Below are positions 49,330-57,199 of a stretch of DNA of 64,000 nucleotides, piece after piece. The stretch is taken from positions 1 to 64,000 of the forward strand of contig JBBCJM010000027.1 in the NCBI GenBank assembly GCA_037190175.1, read 5' to 3'. Under the pieces are notes generated by a model that searched no databases, was not told the DNA's origin, and was given only the letters and a program-made list of their open reading frames with translations. This DNA is from JBBCJM01 sp037190175. GTDB lineage: Bacteria > Pseudomonadota > Alphaproteobacteria > Rhodobacterales > Rhodobacteraceae. Both the position numbers and the translations under genes were made by a program. Every line of letters begins with the position of its first letter. Positions within the stretch are counted from its first letter, which is position 1.

Positions 49330-50430
49330 CTAGTTGCCCGCCGGCGGGTCGAGCGCCACCGAGTCGTCGATCCTGACGCGCGCGCCGTTGGTCAGCCGGT
49401 TCTGCCCCGAGGTCACGATCTGGGCCCCGGCCTCGAGCCCCGAGACCACCTCGATCTTTCCGCCGTAGCGGCGCCCGAGGGTGACGAAGACCTGCTCGAC
49501 GGTGAACTCGTCCTCCGCCCCGCCCGGGCGCAGGACATAGATGGAATCGCCGTAGAGGGTGGAGCTGACCGCGGTCTGCGGCACGGCGATCACCCCTTCC
49601 TCGGCGGGCTGTTCGATGCGCACGCGCAGGAACTGGCCGGGGAACAGCCGGCCCGCGGGGTTGTCGACCTCGGCCCGGGCGCTGGCCATGCGGGAATTGG
49701 GATCGACCCGCGGCTCGATGGCGATGATCCGGCCCGGCGCGCTGAAGTCGCCCACCTCGGTGGTGACGGTCACGGGCCGGCCCAGCTCCAGCGCGCCGAT
49801 CTGCTGTTCGGGCAGGGCGAAATCGACCCGCATCTGCCCCAGATCCTGAAGCGTGGCATAGATCGTGCCGGGCGAGACCCATTGCCCGACCTCGACCCGC
49901 GGGATGCCGATCATCCCGGCGAAGGGGGCGGTCAGCATCTTCGCGTCCAGCGCGGTCTGCACCTGCGCCACCTGCGCGCGGGCGCTTTCCGCCTGGGCCG
50001 CGGCGGCCTCCAGCGTGTTGGCCGCACCAACCCCGCGGTCGGTCAGCGTCTGCGCCCGGCGCTGCTCGGCCAGCGCCACGGCCAGCGCGGCCTCGGCCGC
50101 CGCCAGCGCGGCGCGCTCGCTGTCGTCGTCGATGACGAGCAGCGGCTGGCCCTCGGCCACGCTGTCGTTGGCGGCGAAGCGCAGTTCGCGCACCAGCCCG
50201 CCCGACTCGATGGCCAGGTCGACCCCGCGGGCGGCGAGCGCCGTGCCCACCGCGTCGATCCCGGGCACCCAGGTGACCGTCTCGACCGTCTCGACCGTCA
50301 CCGGCACCGGGGGCGGAACCATGCCGCCCAGGAACTGCGCGATCATGTCGTCGCGGAAGAACTTGAACCAGACGATCCCGCCGACCACCAGGCCCAGGAG
50401 GATGATGGCGATGAACAGCCGCTTGAACAT
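49330..50430 (-). CDS. RND efflux periplasmic adaptor (membrane fusion protein)
   Basis: 366 residues. One N-terminal membrane anchor (LFIAIILLGLVVGGIVWFKFF, about 5-25) is followed by the lipoyl half-motif RGVDLAIESGGLVRELRFAANDSVAEGQPLLVIDD. A coiled-coil hairpin follows (about 90-150), then LTAPFAGMIGIPRVEVGQWVSPGT, and the beta-barrel and membrane-proximal domains. The start at 50430 (AGGAG 7 bases upstream) is preferred because the upstream frame is not family-like. It is the first gene of the pump operon. There is no local regulator. Confidence 0.94.
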   Translation of the reverse strand: MFKRLFIAIILLGLVVGGIVWFKFFRDDMIAQFLGGMVPPPVPVTVETVETVTWVPGIDAVGTALAARGVDLAIESGGLVRELRFAANDSVAEGQPLLVIDDDSERAALAAAEAALAVALAEQRRAQTLTDRGVGAANTLEAAAAQAESARAQVAQVQTALDAKMLTAPFAGMIGIPRVEVGQWVSPGTIYATLQDLGQMRVDFALPEQQIGALELGRPVTVTTEVGDFSAPGRIIAIEPRVDPNSRMASARAEVDNPAGRLFPGQFLRVRIEQPAEEGVIAVPQTAVSSTLYGDSIYVLRPGGAEDEFTVEQVFVTLGRRYGGKIEVVSGLEAGAQIVTSGQNRLTNGARVRIDDSVALDPPAGN

Positions 50431-50599
50431 CCGGAAGCTCCTGCAAGAGGGGTCTGGCGCGCCGCAGCCCGCGCGCGCGCCGACTTCCGGCACTAGCTGC
50501 GGCAGGCGGGGGGCAAGGTCAACAGGCGCGCCCGGTTTTTCTTGCCGGCTGCCGCAACGTGCCGGCGATCTGCGCGACGGAAAGGCGGATCCGAGGCCC

Positions 50600-52228
50600 T
50601 CAGGTCACCACGTCCGGCGCCGTCCGCCCCGTGTGGCCGGCGATGTCGGCCAGCCGGTGGGCGGCGCGGATCACCGGGGCCAGCGCCTCCTGCGGGTCGC
50701 GGTCCAGCCCCTCGGGGCCGGGGGTGTAGCGTTCGAGGTAGAGCCGCAGGGTGGCGCCCTCGGTCCCGGTGCCCGAGAGCCGCATGACGAAGCGCGCGCC
50801 GCCGGCGAACAGCACCCGCACGCCCTGGCCCTTCGACACCGAGCCGTCCACCGGGTCGGTATAGGCGAAGTCGTCGGCGGCCTCGATGCGCAGCCCCTCG
50901 ACCTCCTGCCCCGGCAGGGTCGCCAGCGCCCCGCGCAGGCCGGCCATCATCGCCTCGGCCCGCTCCGCCGGGATCGCCTCGAAATCGTGGCGGCTGTAGT
51001 AGTTGCGGCCGAACCTTGCCCAGTGCTCGGCCAGGATCTCGGCCACGCTCTGACCCCGCGACGCGAGGATGTTCAGCCACAGCAGCACCGCCCAGAGCCC
51101 GTCCTTCTCCCGCACATGGTCCGAGCCGGTGCCGAAGCTCTCCTCGCCGCAGAGGGTGGCGCGGCCGGCGTCCAAGAGGTTGCCGAAGAACTTCCAGCCC
51201 GTGGGCGTCTCGTATGCGGGGATGCCCAAAGCCTCGGCCACCCGGTCGGCGGCGGCCGAGGTGGGCATGGAGCGCGCCACCCCCTTCAGGCCCGCCTTGT
51301 AACCCGGGGCCAGATGCGCGTTGGCCGCCAGAACGGCGAGCGAATCCGAGGGCGAGACGTAGATCCCCCGCCCCACCACCATGTTGCGGTCGCCGTCGCC
51401 GTCCGAGGCGGCGCCGAAATCCGGGGCGTCGGGCCCGAACATCTCCTCCATCAGCGCCTTGGCCCAGGTGGGGTTGGGGTCGGGGTGCATCCCGCCGAAG
51501 TCGGGCAGGGGGGTGGCGTTCACCACCGTGCCCGGGGCGGCGCCCAGCCGGTTCTCCAGGATCTCCACCGCATAGGGCCCGGTCACCGCGCACATCGCAT
51601 CCATCCGCATCCGGAACCCGCCGGCGAAGAGCCGCCGCAAGGCGGGGAAGTCGAACAGCGTCTCCAACAGGTCGGCGTAGTCGGCCACCGGATCGACCAC
51701 CTCCACCGCCATCGGCCCCAGCATCCGCCGGCCGGGGGTGGAGAGGTCGAGGTCCTGCCCCTCCCAGATCCGGTACTCCGCCAGCCCCTGGGTGCGGGCG
51801 AAGATCGCCTCGGTCACCGCCTCGGGCGCGGGGCCGCCGTTGGGCATGTTGAACTTCACCCCGAAGTCCTCCTCCGGCCCGCCCGGGTTGTGGCTGGCCG
51901 ACATGACGATGCCGCCATCGGTGCTGTTCAGCCGGATCAGGTGGCTGGCCGCGGGGGTGGAGAGGATCGCATCCCGCCCCACGATCACCCGCGCCGCGCC
52001 GTTCGCCGCCGCCATCCGCAGGATCACCTGCGCCGCGCGGTCGTTGAAGTACCGCCCGTCGCCGCCCAGCACGAAGGTCTTCCCCGCCGCCCCCACGGCG
52101 TCGAAGATCGCCTGCACGAAGTTTTCCAGGTAATGCGGCCCCATGAAGACCCGGGTCTTCTTGCGCAGGCCCGAGGTGCCGGGCTTCTGGCCGGGGATGG
52201 GCGTGGTGGCGACGGTGTGGATGGTCAT
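50600..52228 (-). CDS. pgm: phosphoglucomutase (alpha-D-glucose phosphate-specific)
   Basis: A 542-residue cytoplasmic enzyme interconverting glucose-1-phosphate and glucose-6-phosphate. The phosphoserine loop SASHNPGG is at 110-117 (Ser112). The Mg site is AASDGDGDRNMVV, and the sugar-binding segment ETPTGWKFFGNLLDAG plus CGEESFGTGSDH and the C-terminal phosphate-binding RLSGTGTEGATLRLY complete the set. It is last in the glycogen operon and links glycogen to central metabolism. GAGGAGG precedes the ATG. Confidence 0.96.
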   Translation of the reverse strand: MTIHTVATTPIPGQKPGTSGLRKKTRVFMGPHYLENFVQAIFDAVGAAGKTFVLGGDGRYFNDRAAQVILRMAAANGAARVIVGRDAILSTPAASHLIRLNSTDGGIVMSASHNPGGPEEDFGVKFNMPNGGPAPEAVTEAIFARTQGLAEYRIWEGQDLDLSTPGRRMLGPMAVEVVDPVADYADLLETLFDFPALRRLFAGGFRMRMDAMCAVTGPYAVEILENRLGAAPGTVVNATPLPDFGGMHPDPNPTWAKALMEEMFGPDAPDFGAASDGDGDRNMVVGRGIYVSPSDSLAVLAANAHLAPGYKAGLKGVARSMPTSAAADRVAEALGIPAYETPTGWKFFGNLLDAGRATLCGEESFGTGSDHVREKDGLWAVLLWLNILASRGQSVAEILAEHWARFGRNYYSRHDFEAIPAERAEAMMAGLRGALATLPGQEVEGLRIEAADDFAYTDPVDGSVSKGQGVRVLFAGGARFVMRLSGTGTEGATLRLYLERYTPGPEGLDRDPQEALAPVIRAAHRLADIAGHTGRTAPDVVT

Positions 52229-52242
52229 GCGGTCCTCCTCGT

Positions 52243-54342
52243 CTACAGGCTCTCGAACACCAGGACCGCCGGCCCCGGGATCTCGAGCGGGCTTTGCGTC
52301 ACCTGCGGCTCCAGCGCCGGGCGGGTGGTATCGAGCAGCAGCCGCCAGCCGGGGGCGGTGTCAGGCAGGGTCAGGCTCTCCCCCCCGCCGGCGTTGAAGA
52401 CCGCGAAGATCGCGCGGGGGTCGGCCCCGCCCCCCTCGGCTGCCATGCGCAGCTCCACCCCCAGGCAGCGGAACCCGGCGTCGTGCCAGTCCTCGGGCGA
52501 GGGGGTGGTGCCGTCGGCCCGCCGCCAGATCACGTCCGGCAGCCCGTCCGCGGGGCGGGGGCGGGCGTGCAGGAACCGCCGCTGGCGCAGCACCGGGTGG
52601 TCGCGCCGCAAGGCCGCCAGCCGGGCCACGAAGGCCATCAGCTCCACATCCGCCGCCGCCCAGTCCAGCCAGGAGGTGGCGTTGTCCTGGCAATAGGCGT
52701 TGTTGTTGCCGCCCTGGCTGTTGCCGATCTCGTCGCCCGCCAGCAGCATCGGCGTGCCCTGGGCCAGGAATACCGTGGCCAGCATGTTGCGCTTGCGCAT
52801 GGCGCGCCGGGCCAGCACCGCGGGGTCGTCGGTCGGCCCCTCCACCCCCGCATTGTCGGAATGGTTCTCGTGATGGCCGTCGCGGTTGTCCTCGCCGTTC
52901 GCCAGGTTCCGCTTCACCGCAAAACTCACCACATCCTCCAGCGTGAAGCCGTCATGCGCGGTGACCAGGTTGATGCTGCTCCACGCCGCCCGCCCGCCAT
53001 GGTCGAACCGCTCGGCCGAGCCCAGCAGGCGCTTGGCCAGATCCGGCGCCATCCCGGCATCGCCGCGCCACAGCCGCCGCACCCCGTCGCGGAAACGGTC
53101 GTTCCATTCGGCGAAGGGATGCGGATAGGCGCCCAGCTGATAGCCGCCGGGGCCGAGGTCCCAGGGCTCGGCGATCAGCTTCACCTGCGCCAGCACCGGG
53201 TCCTGCCGGATGGCGTCGAAGAACCCGCCGCCGGGGTCGAAGCCGTGCCCCTCGCGCCCCAGCACGGTGGCCAGGTCGAAGCGGAAGCCGTCAACATGCA
53301 TCACCTCGACCCAATAACGAAGCGAGTCCATCACCAGCCGCAGGGCGATCGGGTTGGTCGCGTCCAGCGTGTTGCCGGTGCCGGTGTCGTCCACGTAATG
53401 CCGCCCGCCGTCGCGCAGGCGATAGTAGCTGCGGTTGTCCAGCCCCCGGAAGCTCAGCGTCGGGCCCCATTCGTCGCCCTCGCCCGTGTGGTTGTAGACC
53501 ACGTCCAGGATCACCTCGATCCCCACGGCATGGAACCGCCGCACCATGGCGCGGAACTCCCACAGCGCGTCGCGGCTCATGTAGCGGCTGTCGGGGGCGA
53601 AGAAGGCGATGGTCTGATAGCCCCAGTAGTTGCGCAGGCCGCGGCCGACCAGAAAGCGGTCGTCCATGAAGCCCTGCACCGGCAGCAGCTCGATGGCGGT
53701 GACGCCCAGCCGGGTCAGGTGCTCGATGACCGGCTCGGACGACAGCCCCAGATAGCTGCCGCGCAGGCCCCGCTGCACCCCGCCGTGCAGGGCGGTCATC
53801 CCCTTCACATGCGCCTCGTAGATCACCGTATCGGACCACGGCCGGCGGGGCGGCATGTCGTCGCCCCAGGTGAAGGCGGTGTCCACCACCACCGACTTCG
53901 GCACCGCGAAGGCGCTGTCGCGGGTGTCGAAGGACAGGTCCCCCCGCGCCGAGCCGATGCGATAGCCCATCAGCGCGTCCGACCAGCGCAGCCGGCCGTC
54001 CAGCGCCCGGGCATAGGGGTCGATCAGCAGCTTGTGGGGGTTGAAGCGATGCCCCTCCTCGGGCCGGTAGGGGCCCTGCGCGCGCCAGCCATAGCGGGCG
54101 CCGGGCATCAGCCCCGCGACATGGATGTGCCAGACATAGCCCTCGCGTTCGGCCACCGGCAGGCGGGCCAGTTCCCGCCGCCCGTCGTCGGAGAACAGGC
54201 ACAGCTCCATCCCGGTGGCATGGGCCGAGGCGACGGCGAAGTTCACCCCCTCGCCGTCCGGGGTGGCGCCCAGCGGCCAGGGCCGGCCGGGGCCGATGGC
54301 ATGGCCGGGCAGGGTGGCCGGGGGGCTGCCCGCAGGACTCAA
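52243..54342 (-). CDS. glgX: glycogen debranching enzyme GlgX
   Basis: A 699-residue isoamylase-type GH13 enzyme that removes short alpha-1,6 branches left by phosphorylase. An N-terminal CBM48-like domain (RPWPLGATPDGEGVNFAVAS, about 19-38) precedes the catalytic barrel: VIEAHVKGMT-like, DVVYNHTGEG, DGFRFDLATVLG (nucleophile Asp), LIAEPWDLGPGGYQ (acid Glu), and VTAHDGFTLEDV. The start is a TTG at 54342 that overlaps the glgA stop as TTGA, with AAAGG 8 bases before; no ATG precedes the conserved N-terminus. Confidence 0.95.
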   Translation of the reverse strand: MSPAGSPPATLPGHAIGPGRPWPLGATPDGEGVNFAVASAHATGMELCLFSDDGRRELARLPVAEREGYVWHIHVAGLMPGARYGWRAQGPYRPEEGHRFNPHKLLIDPYARALDGRLRWSDALMGYRIGSARGDLSFDTRDSAFAVPKSVVVDTAFTWGDDMPPRRPWSDTVIYEAHVKGMTALHGGVQRGLRGSYLGLSSEPVIEHLTRLGVTAIELLPVQGFMDDRFLVGRGLRNYWGYQTIAFFAPDSRYMSRDALWEFRAMVRRFHAVGIEVILDVVYNHTGEGDEWGPTLSFRGLDNRSYYRLRDGGRHYVDDTGTGNTLDATNPIALRLVMDSLRYWVEVMHVDGFRFDLATVLGREGHGFDPGGGFFDAIRQDPVLAQVKLIAEPWDLGPGGYQLGAYPHPFAEWNDRFRDGVRRLWRGDAGMAPDLAKRLLGSAERFDHGGRAAWSSINLVTAHDGFTLEDVVSFAVKRNLANGEDNRDGHHENHSDNAGVEGPTDDPAVLARRAMRKRNMLATVFLAQGTPMLLAGDEIGNSQGGNNNAYCQDNATSWLDWAAADVELMAFVARLAALRRDHPVLRQRRFLHARPRPADGLPDVIWRRADGTTPSPEDWHDAGFRCLGVELRMAAEGGGADPRAIFAVFNAGGGESLTLPDTAPGWRLLLDTTRPALEPQVTQSPLEIPGPAVLVFESL

Positions 54343-55751
54343 CGCTGCAGCCTTTCGTAAAGCGCGGCATAGGCGGCGGCGGATTTCGCCCAGCCGACCT
54401 CTGCCGCCATCGCGTTCTCCTGCATCCGCCGCCAGGCCAGGATGTCGGCGTGCAGCGCCACCAGCCGGCGCAGCGCCTGCCCGAAGGCCAGCGCATCCAC
54501 CGGGTGGAACACGATCCCCGTCGCCACCCCCGCGGCCAGGGCGGCGGGCGAGGCGTCGATCACGCTGTCGGCCAGCCCCCCCACCGCGGCCACCACCGGG
54601 ATGGTGCCGAAGCGCAGCCCGTACATCTGGGTCAGCCCGCAGGGCTCGAAGCGGCTCGGCACCAGCACCGCGTCGCCGCCCGCGAACATCCGCCGGCTCA
54701 GCCCCTCGTCATAGCCGATCCGCAGCCCGACCCGGCCGGGAAAGCGGCGGGCCAGCTCGCGCACCGCCCCCTCCAGCCCCGGATCGCCCGAGCCCAGGAT
54801 CACGATCCCGCCCCCGGCCTCAATGAGCCCGGGCAGCACGGCCGGCAGCAGGTCGATCCCCTTCTGGTCGGTCAGCCGGGAGACGAGGATGGCAAGCGGC
54901 CCCGGCACCTCCAGCCCGAACTCGTCGCAGAGCGCCAGCCGGGCCGCCGCCTTGGGCCGCAGGTCCTGCGCGGAATAGGGCGGCGACCAGAGGTCGGTAT
55001 CCGCCCCGTTCAGGATGCCCGAGACCACGCCCGCCCGCGCCGCGATCACCCCCTGCAGGCCCATCCCGAACTCCTGCCGCATCAGCTCGTCGGCATAGCG
55101 GGGGCTCACCGTGGTGATGGCGTCGGCGGTGACCAGCGCGGCCTTCAGGCTGCTGAGGCCGCCGTAGTATTCCAGGCTCGCCGGGTGGAACTCGTGCCCC
55201 GGCAGGCGCAGCGCGCCCAGCAGGGCGGCCGGCGCCCAGCCCTGGAAGGCGATGTTGTGGATGGTGATGACGGTGCCCACGTCGCGCGGCCCGCCGAAGG
55301 CCAGATAGGCCGGCGCGAAGCCCGCCTGCCAGTCATGCGCGTGCAGCACATCCGGTTTCCAGCCCTCGGTGGTGCCGTGGCGGGCGATCTGCGCCGCGGC
55401 CCAGCTCAAGCCCGCGAAGCGCTGCGGGTTGTCGTGCCAGTCCTGCCCGCCCTGGCCATAGGGCCCGCCGTCGCGGTCGAAAAGGTGCGGGGCATCGAGC
55501 AGCAGCAGGTCGATCCCCTCCACGGTGCCGGCCAGCACCCGGCCGCGGCCGCCGAACAGGTCGTCCTCGGCCCAGACCTCGGGCCAGCCCTGCACCCGCC
55601 CGCGCAGGCTGCGATAGCAGGGGATCAGCACCCGCATCGCCCAGTCCTCGGCCGCCAGCGCGGCGGGCAGCGCCCCCACCACATCGGCCAGCCCGCCGGT
55701 CTTGACCAGCGGCACGCATTCCGAGGCCACCGACAACACCCGCCCGCCCAT
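54339..55751 (-). CDS. glgA: glycogen synthase GlgA
   Basis: A 470-residue GT5 glycosyltransferase that extends alpha-1,4-glucan from ADP-glucose. The N-terminal KTGGLADVVGALP (about 17-29) is the ADP-glucose site. HAHDWQAGFAP and HNIAFQG follow, and the C-terminal FEPCGLTQMYGLRFGTIPVV contains the second KTGGL-like/EX7E region. The start at 55751 (MGGRVLSVASECVPL) was chosen because about 45 upstream residues in this frame are Gly/Arg-rich noncoding-looking sequence. A hairpin lies between it and glgC, so glgA may partly have its own transcript. Confidence 0.96.
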   Translation of the reverse strand: MGGRVLSVASECVPLVKTGGLADVVGALPAALAAEDWAMRVLIPCYRSLRGRVQGWPEVWAEDDLFGGRGRVLAGTVEGIDLLLLDAPHLFDRDGGPYGQGGQDWHDNPQRFAGLSWAAAQIARHGTTEGWKPDVLHAHDWQAGFAPAYLAFGGPRDVGTVITIHNIAFQGWAPAALLGALRLPGHEFHPASLEYYGGLSSLKAALVTADAITTVSPRYADELMRQEFGMGLQGVIAARAGVVSGILNGADTDLWSPPYSAQDLRPKAAARLALCDEFGLEVPGPLAILVSRLTDQKGIDLLPAVLPGLIEAGGGIVILGSGDPGLEGAVRELARRFPGRVGLRIGYDEGLSRRMFAGGDAVLVPSRFEPCGLTQMYGLRFGTIPVVAAVGGLADSVIDASPAALAAGVATGIVFHPVDALAFGQALRRLVALHADILAWRRMQENAMAAEVGWAKSAAAYAALYERLQR

Positions 55752-55833
55752 GCCCACGCCCTTTCCGCTGCCCTTCGGCCCCTGTCTCCCGCCCCCGCCG
55801 CGCCCGCGCAAGCCCGCCCTGCCTTCTTCTGTC

Positions 55834-55876
55834 CGAAAATATCCTCGGGGGGTCCGGGGGGCAGACGGCCCCCCGG
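55834..55876 (-). terminator. hairpin element (GAAAATATCC plus G/C stem) between glgC and glgA
   Basis: The stem is CCGGGGGG (55854-55861) and CCCCCCGG (55869-55876), perfect over 8 bp, with a 7-base loop. A GAAAATATCCTCGGGGGG stretch lies next to it on the plus strand, so read leftward the hairpin is followed by a short ATATTTTC run. I associate this combination with a recurrent intergenic element of Rhodobacterales. It could attenuate glgC transcription into glgA or simply be a dispersed repeat; only one copy was noticed here. Confidence 0.45.
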
Positions 55877-55896
55877 CGCCGGCCACCCGCGGAACC

Positions 55897-57168
55897 TCAG
55901 CCCAGCTTCGCCGCCCGCGCGTTCAGCATCTCCTGGGTGATCAGCACGATGCCGGTATCGGTGCGGCGGAACCAGCGGGCGTCGGCCTCGGGGTCCTGCC
56001 CCACCACCAGCCCCTCGGGGATGGTCACCCCGCTGTCGATCACGCAGTTGCGCAGGTCCGCCTTGCGGTTCACCGTCACCCGGGGCAGGGCGACGACGTA
56101 TTCGAGGCTGGACCAGCTATGCGTCCTGACCCCGGTGAAGAGCAGCGAATTGCGCACCTCCGACCCCGAGACGATGCAGTCGCCCGAGATCAGCGAGGAG
56201 ACCGCGGTGCCCCGCCGCCCGTCCTCGTCATGGATGAACTTGGCGGGCGGGACGATCTCGGAATAGGTCCAGATCGGCCAGGAATTGTCGTAGATGTCCA
56301 GCTTCGGCACGAAGTCGGTCAGGTCGATGTTGGCCTGCCAGAAGGCGTCGATGGTGCCCACGTCGCGCCAGTAGGGCTCGTCCTCCAGCCCCGAGGTCAC
56401 GCAGCTGTCGGCGAACTGGTGCGCCATGGCCTTGCCGTGCTTCACGATGGCGGGGATCAGGTCGTTGCCGAAGTCGTGGCTGGAGTTGTCGTCCACCATG
56501 TCGCGCATCAGCAGGTCGCGCAGGAAGGCCCAGTCGAAGACATAGATCCCCATCGAGGCCAGCGCATGGTCGGGGTCGCCGGGGATCGAGGGCGGGTCCC
56601 TGGGCTTTTCCAGGAAGTCGGTGATCCGCATGTCGCGGTCCACGTGCATCACGCCGAAGGCGGTCGCCTCCATCCGCGGCACGGTCAGGCAGCCGATGGT
56701 CACGTCGGCCCCGGTGGCCACGTGCTGTTGCAGCATGACCTCGTAATCCATCTTGTAGATGTGGTCCCCGGCCAGGACCACCACGTATTTCACGCCATAG
56801 CTGTCGATGATGTCGATGTTCTGCGCCACGGCGTCGGCGGTGCCGCGATACCAGTTCACCTCGTCCATCCGCTGGCTGGCGGGCAATATGTCGAGGTATT
56901 CGTTGCGTTCGGCGCGGAAGAAGTTCCAGCCGCGCTGCATGTGGCGGATGAGGGAATGCGCCTTGTACTGGGTGGCGATCGCCATCTTGCGGATGCCGGA
57001 GTTCAGCGCGTTCGACAGCGCGAAGTCGATGATCCGGGTCTTGCCGCCGAAATAGACCGCGGGCTTGGCGCGCCGGTCGGTCAGTTCCTTCAGGCGCGAG
57101 CCGCGCCCGCCGGCCAGCACGAAGGCCATCGCCTGCGACGACAGCCGGGCATTGGGTCTTGCCTTCAT
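55897..57168 (-). CDS. glgC: glucose-1-phosphate adenylyltransferase GlgC
   Basis: 423 residues. The enzyme makes ADP-glucose from ATP and glucose-1-phosphate. AMAFVLAGGRGSRLKELT is the nucleotide-binding loop (about 13-30), RRAKPAVYFGGKTRIIDFALSN the activator/substrate region. YRGTADAVAQN and VLAGDHIYKMDY follow, as does FLEKPRDPPSIPG for glucose-1-phosphate. The C-terminal half is the left-handed beta-helix regulatory domain (SGDCIVSGSEVRNSLLF). Allosteric control is expected from the family. It follows glgB by 31 bases. Confidence 0.96.
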   Translation of the reverse strand: MKARPNARLSSQAMAFVLAGGRGSRLKELTDRRAKPAVYFGGKTRIIDFALSNALNSGIRKMAIATQYKAHSLIRHMQRGWNFFRAERNEYLDILPASQRMDEVNWYRGTADAVAQNIDIIDSYGVKYVVVLAGDHIYKMDYEVMLQQHVATGADVTIGCLTVPRMEATAFGVMHVDRDMRITDFLEKPRDPPSIPGDPDHALASMGIYVFDWAFLRDLLMRDMVDDNSSHDFGNDLIPAIVKHGKAMAHQFADSCVTSGLEDEPYWRDVGTIDAFWQANIDLTDFVPKLDIYDNSWPIWTYSEIVPPAKFIHDEDGRRGTAVSSLISGDCIVSGSEVRNSLLFTGVRTHSWSSLEYVVALPRVTVNRKADLRNCVIDSGVTIPEGLVVGQDPEADARWFRRTDTGIVLITQEMLNARAAKLG

Positions 57169-57199
57169 CTCCGTCCCTCCCCTGCGGGTGCCCCCGCGC

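Noticed and set aside
50521..50580. GCCGGC inverted pair next to a T run after pgm
   Set aside because: The T run lies on the wrong side of the stem for the leftward transcript, and no rightward gene ends there.
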